Source: Thermoplasmatales archaeon SW_10_69_26
GTDB taxonomy: Archaea; Thermoplasmatota; SW-10-69-26
Direction: 5' to 3'
Assembly (NCBI GenBank): GCA_003009755.1
Contig: PXUB01000025.1
Coordinates: forward strand, 144,877-172,346
Length of the DNA stretch: 27,470 bases
The notes under the pieces were generated by a model. It searched no databases, was not told the origin of the DNA, and worked only from the letters and a program-made list of their open reading frames with translations. Both the position numbers and the translations under genes were made by a program. Of the stretch, positions 22,503 through 27,470 are shown in pieces (position 1 is the first letter of the stretch; each line of letters starts with the position of its first letter).

Positions 22503-25500
22503 ATGCGCCTGGGGACCCTCGTGGCAGCGCTCACGCTCGTCTTCGCCGCCTTCACCCCGGTTGTCGGGGCTCAACCGGGCACCGCCGCTCCCGATATCGA
22601 GGTCACCGACGTCGGGTGGGACCAGCTCGTGCTGGACGAGCCCACGACCTTCACCGCCACGGTCCACAACGGCGGTGACGAGGCCCGCGAGGAGCCCTTC
22701 GACGTCGTGGTGAGCCTGGAGGACGCCGGCTTCGAGCAGACGGTCACGGTCGACCAGCTCAACGCCAGCGAGACCGTCACCGTGTCCACGCCCGAGCCCT
22801 GGACCGCGAACACCGGGCGCTACACGGTGAACGCGACCGCCGACGTCGACGAAGGCGGGACGCTGGACGAGAACCGGAACGCGAACAACCACCGCAACCG
22901 CTCGTTCGCGATCGGTCCCGACCTCACGCTGCACGAGATCCGCCTGGATCCGTCGACCCCGATCGAGGGCCAGGGCGTGCAGGTGTCGGCCAAGATCGAG
23001 AACGTGGCCCGGCGCGGCGAGCACGACATCCAGACGCCGTTCACCGTCTCCTTCGACGTCGAAGAGACCGAGGTCACGCTCACCACGGACCCGATCCAAC
23101 AGCTGCGCCCCAACGATCCCGTGTGGGTGCAGGCCAACCAGGCTTGGACGCCCGAGGAGGGATCCTACACGGTGAACGCCGAGGCCGATCCCGACGGGAA
23201 CGTGACCGAGATCAGCGAGGACAACAACACCGCCCAACGCGCCGTCACCGTGAAGGCGGCCCAGCCCGACCTCGTGCTCACCGACGTTTCCCCCAGCCAG
23301 CGGCCGGCTCCGGGCGACGAGGTCGCGGTCCAGGCGACGATCGAGAACCAGGGCACCGCGGACGTCACCGACGGCTTCGACGTCCGGTTCCGGATCAACG
23401 GGACCACGCACGGGCCCGACGTCGCTGCCGGGATCGACGAGGACGGGCTCCAGCCGGGCGAGAACGTGACGGTGAGCAGCCAGGCGTGGACCGCCAGCGA
23501 GGGCTCTCACCAGCTGGAAGCAATCGCCGATCCCGCCGACAACGTGACCGAGAGCCGCTCGGGGAACAACGAGCGGGTGCGCACCGTGCACGTGGGCCCC
23601 GACCTCGTCGTGTCCGACGTTCTGTGGACGCCGGACCCGACCGCCGTCCGCCACGAGACCTCGATCGAGGCTCGCGTCCTCAACCAAGGGACCGTGGACG
23701 TGACCGAGACCACGAGCCTCGACGTCGAGATCCCCGACGAGGTCTCGTTCAGCGCCGACGTGAGCCCGCTGGGGGCCGGCGACTCCGTGCAGCTCACCGT
23801 CGGCACGTGGGAGGCCCCCACCGAGAACACGACCTACCCGGTCGAGGCTCGGGCCGACGCCGACGAGGACGCGTCCGAGATCGACGAGGACAACAACCTC
23901 CGCGAGGAGCAGATGGTCGTGACCGAGGCCCGCCCGGACCTGGTGACCAGCGAGGTGCGCCTGGACCCGCCGACCCCGGCCTCGGGCGAGGACGCCCGGA
24001 TCGAGGCGACGATCGAGAACAACGGCTCGGCCGCGCCCGAGGAGGACATCGAGGTCCAGTTCCGCGTGGACGGCGAACCGGTCGGCGAGCCAGGCACGAT
24101 CGACAACGGCCCCGTCGAGGAGTTCGGGCCCGGGAGCTCGACCACCGTGACCAGCGACGCCTGGACGACGACGACCGGCGTCCACGAGGTCTCCGTCCAC
24201 GCCGACCCCGAGGGCAACGAGACCGAGATCCGCGAGGACAACAACGAGGCCACCCGCGAGGAGGCGATCGGTCCGGATGCCCAGCTCGTCGACATCGACC
24301 GCTCCCCCGAGGATGCCGACGTGGGCGAGACCGTCAACGTCGACGTGGTCGTCGCCAACGCCGGCACCGAGACGATCGACGACGTGCCCGTGGACGTCCT
24401 CGTCGACGGCGAGCCCGTCGGCAACGCCACCGCCGAGCAGCTCGAGCCCGGCGCCAACGCGACGGTCTCCGTCCCGTGGGCGAGCACCGAGGGCGACCAC
24501 ACGGTGCGCGCCGTCGCCGATCCGGGGGGCCTGGTCTCCGAGGCTCGCGAGGACAACAACGCCCGCGAGGAGAGCTTCTCGGCGACGACCAGCGCCGACC
24601 TGCAGGCCACCGCGATCCGATCCAGCGACGACCCGCGCACCGGCGACAAGCTGCGGTTCACCGCGCGCGTCGCCAACACCGGGACCGCGCCGGTGGAAGG
24701 CAGCTTCACGACGACGTTCCACGTCGACGACGAACCGATCGGGACGGTCGAGCTCGACGGCATGGGCGTGGGCAACTCCACGACCGCCGTCAGCGACACG
24801 TGGACGGCCGAACCCGGCAGCCACACGGTGCGCGTCGTCGTCGACGCCGACGACGCCGTGAGGGAGGAGGACGGCGAGGACGACAACGAGCGGACGACGC
24901 AGATCCGCGTCGCCGAACCCGACGGTGACCAGCCGACCCGGTCGGGCCCGGTGAACCTCACCGTGTCGGGCATCTCGGTGCCGGACCCCATCGCGCCGGG
25001 CGACGCCGTCACCTTCCTCGCGACGATCGGCAACGAGGGCGGCCAGCGCGCGCCGGTCACCGAGGCTCGCATCCTGATCGACGGCGAGGCCGTGGGCCAA
25101 CCCGAGGTCGACGAGCTGGGGGCCGGCCAGCGTATCTCGGTCACCAGCGACACCTGGAACGCCACGCGCGGCGAGCACACGATCACCGTGATCGCGGACG
25201 TGCTCGACGACGCGGACGAGAGCGACGAGGAGGACAACGAGCGCGTCAAACGCATCCAGGTCGGCAACGCCACCTCGCCCGACGAGGGCAACGAGGCCGA
25301 CGGCGGCTTGTCGCTGGGCCCGGTGTCCACGACCGAGCCAGTGCAGGCCGGCCAGACGACGCGTCCGACCGTCGAGGCCACGAACCGCGGCCCGGACCCG
25401 GTCGACGTGACCGTGACGTTCTACATCGACGGCTCGCAGCTGGGCGAGGCCAGCCTCGTCGGGCTCGACCCCGGGCAGACGGCGACGCTCGAGGGGCCCG

Positions 25501-25667
25501 ACTGGGAGCCCACGCCAGGCGAGCACACGATCACGGCCCGCGCCGACGACGCCCAAGCCGAGACCCTCGTCGACGCCGGCGAGGCCACCGACGACGCGCC
25601 CGCGCCGGGCCTGGCGGCTTCGATCGCCGCGCTGGCCGCCGCCGGGTTCCTGCGTCGGCGGTGGTGA
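22503..25667 (+). CDS. CARDB-repeat surface protein (9 repeats)
   Basis: A 1054-residue exported protein. The signal peptide MRLGTLVAALTLVFAAFTPV ends near VVGAQ. Nine CARDB repeats start near residues 29, 138, 254, 365, 477, 589, 697, 814 and 934, with frequent SEDNNT / DEDNNL / REDNNE turns at repeat ends and many Asn sequons. The C-terminus is APAPGL, an Ala-rich helix, then FLRRRW. The long stalk-like array should project from the cell surface. The TGA stop is one base before the GTG of an ABC ATPase, so translation is probably coupled and the protein may work with that transporter. This is inference; CARDB ligands are unknown. Confidence 0.9.
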   Translation: MRLGTLVAALTLVFAAFTPVVGAQPGTAAPDIEVTDVGWDQLVLDEPTTFTATVHNGGDEAREEPFDVVVSLEDAGFEQTVTVDQLNASETVTVSTPEPWTANTGRYTVNATADVDEGGTLDENRNANNHRNRSFAIGPDLTLHEIRLDPSTPIEGQGVQVSAKIENVARRGEHDIQTPFTVSFDVEETEVTLTTDPIQQLRPNDPVWVQANQAWTPEEGSYTVNAEADPDGNVTEISEDNNTAQRAVTVKAAQPDLVLTDVSPSQRPAPGDEVAVQATIENQGTADVTDGFDVRFRINGTTHGPDVAAGIDEDGLQPGENVTVSSQAWTASEGSHQLEAIADPADNVTESRSGNNERVRTVHVGPDLVVSDVLWTPDPTAVRHETSIEARVLNQGTVDVTETTSLDVEIPDEVSFSADVSPLGAGDSVQLTVGTWEAPTENTTYPVEARADADEDASEIDEDNNLREEQMVVTEARPDLVTSEVRLDPPTPASGEDARIEATIENNGSAAPEEDIEVQFRVDGEPVGEPGTIDNGPVEEFGPGSSTTVTSDAWTTTTGVHEVSVHADPEGNETEIREDNNEATREEAIGPDAQLVDIDRSPEDADVGETVNVDVVVANAGTETIDDVPVDVLVDGEPVGNATAEQLEPGANATVSVPWASTEGDHTVRAVADPGGLVSEAREDNNAREESFSATTSADLQATAIRSSDDPRTGDKLRFTARVANTGTAPVEGSFTTTFHVDDEPIGTVELDGMGVGNSTTAVSDTWTAEPGSHTVRVVVDADDAVREEDGEDDNERTTQIRVAEPDGDQPTRSGPVNLTVSGISVPDPIAPGDAVTFLATIGNEGGQRAPVTEARILIDGEAVGQPEVDELGAGQRISVTSDTWNATRGEHTITVIADVLDDADESDEEDNERVKRIQVGNATSPDEGNEADGGLSLGPVSTTEPVQAGQTTRPTVEATNRGPDPVDVTVTFYIDGSQLGEASLVGLDPGQTATLEGPDWEPTPGEHTITARADDAQAETLVDAGEATDDAPAPGLAASIAALAAAGFLRRRW

Positions 25668-25668
25668 C

Positions 25669-26571
25669 GTGACCTCGCCCGCCATCGAGACGGACGGGCT
25701 GATGAAGCGGTACGGCGACGCGATCGGCATCGAGGGCCTGGACCTCGAGGTCGACCGCGGCGAGGTCTTCGGCTTCCTGGGCCCCAACGGGGCCGGCAAG
25801 ACGACGACGATCCGGCTGCTGTTGGACCTGATTCGGCCGACGCGCGGCTCAGCGCGCGTGCTCGGCATGGACGTGAACGAGGCCTCGCTCGAGGTGCGCC
25901 ACACCGTCGGTTACCTGCCCGGCGAGCTGGCGCTTTGGCCGGATCCCACACCGCGGGAGACGGTTCGCCACCTGGCGAAGGTGCGCGGCGAGCGCGTGCC
26001 GGAGCCCGAGATCGAGCGCCTGGCCGAGCGGCTGGGCGTGCAGATGGACCGGCCCGTGGGGGAGCTGTCGAGCGGGAACAAGCAGAAGGTCGGCCTGCTG
26101 CAGGCGTTCGCGAGCCGACCCGAGATCTTGATCCTCGACGAGCCCACGCGCGGGCTGGACCCGCTCGTCCAACAGGAGGTGCGCCACCTGATCTGCGAGG
26201 CCCGCGAGGAGGGGCCCGCCGTGTTCCTGTCCAGCCACGTCCTCCACGAGGTCGAGCAGGTCTGCGACCGGGTCGCGATCGTGCGCGAGGGCGAGCTGGT
26301 CACCGTGGAGGCGGTGGACGAGCTCGTGCACCGCAGCGTGCGTCGGATGAACGTCACGTTCGCCGAGGCTCCGCCGGCGGACCTGTTGGCGGGTATCGAG
26401 GGCGCGGGACGTGCACCGCGACCGGGGCGGATGGCGTTCACGGTCGAGGGCGCCATCGACCCCGTCCTGAAGCGGCTGGCCGAGCGCGAGGTGCTGGACG
26501 TGCGCAGCCACGAGCCCAGCCTCGAAGAGGTGTTCCTCGACCGCTACGAGGAGGACGACGGTGGGGCGTGA
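25669..26571 (+). CDS. ABC-2 type transporter ATP-binding protein
   Basis: A 300-residue ATPase with Walker A GPNGAGKTT (residues 38-46), Q-loop region TVGYLPGELALWPDPTPRET, signature LSSGNKQKV (about 132), Walker B ILILDEPTRGLDP (about 158) and H-loop SSHVLHEVEQVCDRVAI. The C-terminal regulatory region (about 225-300, ending LEEVFLDRYEEDDGGA) is typical of exporter-type ATPases of the CcmA/NatA group. The GTG start at 25669 follows the CARDB stop after one base. The gene overlaps the permease gene by 11 bases. Substrate unknown; the fused layout suggests an export or membrane-remodelling role linked to the surface protein. Confidence 0.93.
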   Translation: MTSPAIETDGLMKRYGDAIGIEGLDLEVDRGEVFGFLGPNGAGKTTTIRLLLDLIRPTRGSARVLGMDVNEASLEVRHTVGYLPGELALWPDPTPRETVRHLAKVRGERVPEPEIERLAERLGVQMDRPVGELSSGNKQKVGLLQAFASRPEILILDEPTRGLDPLVQQEVRHLICEAREEGPAVFLSSHVLHEVEQVCDRVAIVREGELVTVEAVDELVHRSVRRMNVTFAEAPPADLLAGIEGAGRAPRPGRMAFTVEGAIDPVLKRLAEREVLDVRSHEPSLEEVFLDRYEEDDGGA

Positions 26572-27313
26572 CCTGCTCGGCAAGGGCCTGCGCGACGTGC
26601 GCGTGGCCGTGGTCGGTTGGACGCTGGGGCTGAGCGCCTACGCCACGCTGTTGCTGGCCGCCTACCCGTCGGTCCGGGACAACGAGGCGCTGGCGGCCTA
26701 CGTCGAGTCGCTGCCCGAGCAGATGCTGGCCTTCTTCGGGGGGGCCGACCTGACGACCGTGGGCGGGTACTTCCAGGCCGAGCTGTTCAGCTACCTGCCG
26801 GCACTGTTGGCCGTGTTCACGGTCGGCAAGGCGATCGCGTCGACCGTGGGCGAGGAGGAGTCCGGCGCCATGGATCTGGTGCTCGCGCAACCGGTGCCGC
26901 GTTGGCAGGTGTTCGCCTCGCGGTTCGGCTCGCTCGCCATCGCGACCACGCTGATCGCAACCGGCTTGGCCGTCACGCTGGCCGTCGGCGGCGCGATCGT
27001 GGGCATCGCGGGGGCCAACATCGTCGCGTTGGCCGCCTGGTGCTACCTGGGGGCCCTGCTGGCGCTGGTGTTCGGGGCTGCCACGATGGCCGTGGGTGCC
27101 CTCGCCTCCTCGCGACGGGCGCCGCTCGTCGTCGGCGCCGCGCTGGCCGCCGGTACGTTCCTCGTCGACGGGATCGCCCGCCTCGTCGACCAACTGGATC
27201 CCTACCACCAGGCCAATCCCTACCACTGGTACGCGTTGACGAACCCCGTCGCCGGCGAGGTCTCCTGGTGGGGGTTGGGAGGCCTCCTAGACTGCCGGAC
27301 GTGTTTTGCTTAA
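26561..27313 (+). CDS. ABC-2 type permease, C-terminally truncated
   Basis: A 250-residue membrane protein starting at a GTG inside the ATPase gene. Five clear membrane helices are seen (WTLGLSAYATLLLAAYP; YLPALLAVFTVGKAIAS; SLAIATTLIATGLAVTLAVG; ALAAWCYLGALLALVFGAAT; APLVVGAALAAGTFLVDGIA) with the coupling segment EEESGAMDLVLAQPVPRWQV. Related permeases carry a sixth helix after the NPYHWYALTNPVAGE region. Here the frame breaks off after SWWGLGGLL into DCRTCFA and a stop, where sequence resembling an insertion-element end begins (about 27290). The transporter is therefore probably damaged, unless the missing helix is dispensable. Confidence 0.85.
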   Translation: MGRDLLGKGLRDVRVAVVGWTLGLSAYATLLLAAYPSVRDNEALAAYVESLPEQMLAFFGGADLTTVGGYFQAELFSYLPALLAVFTVGKAIASTVGEEESGAMDLVLAQPVPRWQVFASRFGSLAIATTLIATGLAVTLAVGGAIVGIAGANIVALAAWCYLGALLALVFGAATMAVGALASSRRAPLVVGAALAAGTFLVDGIARLVDQLDPYHQANPYHWYALTNPVAGEVSWWGLGGLLDCRTCFA

Positions 27314-27385
27314 GCTCTCGCGCCGGTCTGAGCGAGGCAAGGTCGCGGAGCCCGAGGAAGGAAACCCCTTTGGGGGAGGGTGTGT
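27290..27385 (+). mobile_element. IS200/IS605 (TnpB/IS1341-type) right-end relic with omega-RNA-like folds
   Basis: After the permease break lies an extended stem (gctctcgcg 27314-27322 with cgcggagc 27344-27351), then ccgaggaagga, then a short hairpin (cccc-ttt-gggg, 27365-27375) and gggagggtgt. This matches the layout, and partly the wording, of the right ends of archaeal IS1341-type elements (gaggaag plus a cccc...tttagg...gggg hairpin plus gaggatgtca), which form the 3' end of the TnpB omega RNA. No tnpB gene or left end is present in the window, so it would be a fragment. From 27386 to 27470 no gene can be seen. Confidence 0.45.
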
Positions 27386-27470
27386 AGCTGTCTCAGTTCA
27401 CCCCGCTGACCAACCCCTCCCACCGCACCGGCTTGGCCGAGACCAACGAGCTTAACGCTTGCTCGAACCC

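Noticed and set aside
17443-25667. Repeated sequence considered as a CRISPR array or tandem DNA repeats
   Set aside because: The periodicity of about 320-340 bases is protein-domain repetition (CARDB) with diverged DNA; no short exact repeats with unique spacers are present.
22488-25904. Very long minus-strand ORF opposite the third CARDB gene
   Set aside because: A shadow frame created by GC-rich codon bias (Gly/Val/Asp/Arg/His-rich); the plus strand has domain repeats, a signal peptide and a promoter.
27455-27470. Possible tRNA T-arm (gctcgaaccc) at the window end
   Set aside because: Only a 10-base resemblance without a matching stem or any upstream cloverleaf within the window.

Overview
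The window looks like a GC-rich, salt-adapted (strongly acidic proteome) archaeal chromosome segment. The main evidence is archaeal: a 7S signal recognition particle RNA with the archaeal S-domain and Alu-domain signatures, TYW1/Taw1 (wyosine tRNA synthesis) with all six cysteines, an AlaX-type tRNA editing protein, TATA elements about 27 bases ahead of start codons (mostly leaderless messages), and secreted proteins ending in a small-residue hydrophobic helix plus an Arg cluster, like PGF-CTERM anchors but without the PGF triplet. A halophilic euryarchaeon, either a Thermoplasmatota-type lineage or a relative of the haloarchaea, fits best; the sequence alone does not settle this.

Layout. 1-1350 (mostly minus strand): SRP RNA, a small winged-helix regulator, a small acidic hypothetical gene and a probably frameshifted small gene coupled to it. 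1420-4945: a beta-propeller (LVIVD) lipoprotein, then a minus-strand set with a small hypothetical ORF, a GNAT acetyltransferase carrying an in-frame palindromic insertion, and taw1. 5069-9474 is a rearranged zone: three paralogous lipoprotein genes (one a short internal-deletion chimera), a 170-base duplicated segment bearing a dead GtrA tail, two genes that have both lost their 5' ends and are fused head to head, a subtilisin-like protein without its catalytic Asp, and an ISL3-type transposase relic.

9366-12030 is a lipid-linked sugar locus: GtrA and a GT2 (dolichyl-phosphate-sugar synthase type) on the minus strand, and a divergent PIG-V-like membrane mannosyltransferase. It probably makes and uses polyprenyl-phosphate sugars for surface glycosylation. 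12027-14299 holds a PQQ-type sugar dehydrogenase and a tail-anchored secreted protein. 14406-16886 holds AlaX (with a 17-bp hairpin at its 3' end), a small ORF and glpK.

17443-27313 is dominated by three tandem surface proteins built from 5, 7 and 9 CARDB repeats with C-terminal anchors, the last followed after one base by an ABC-2 type ATPase and permease. The permease lacks its last membrane segment: at about 27290 it runs into what looks like the right end of an IS200/IS605 (TnpB/IS1341-type) element. The CARDB array and its coupled transporter is the most system-like assembly in the window.
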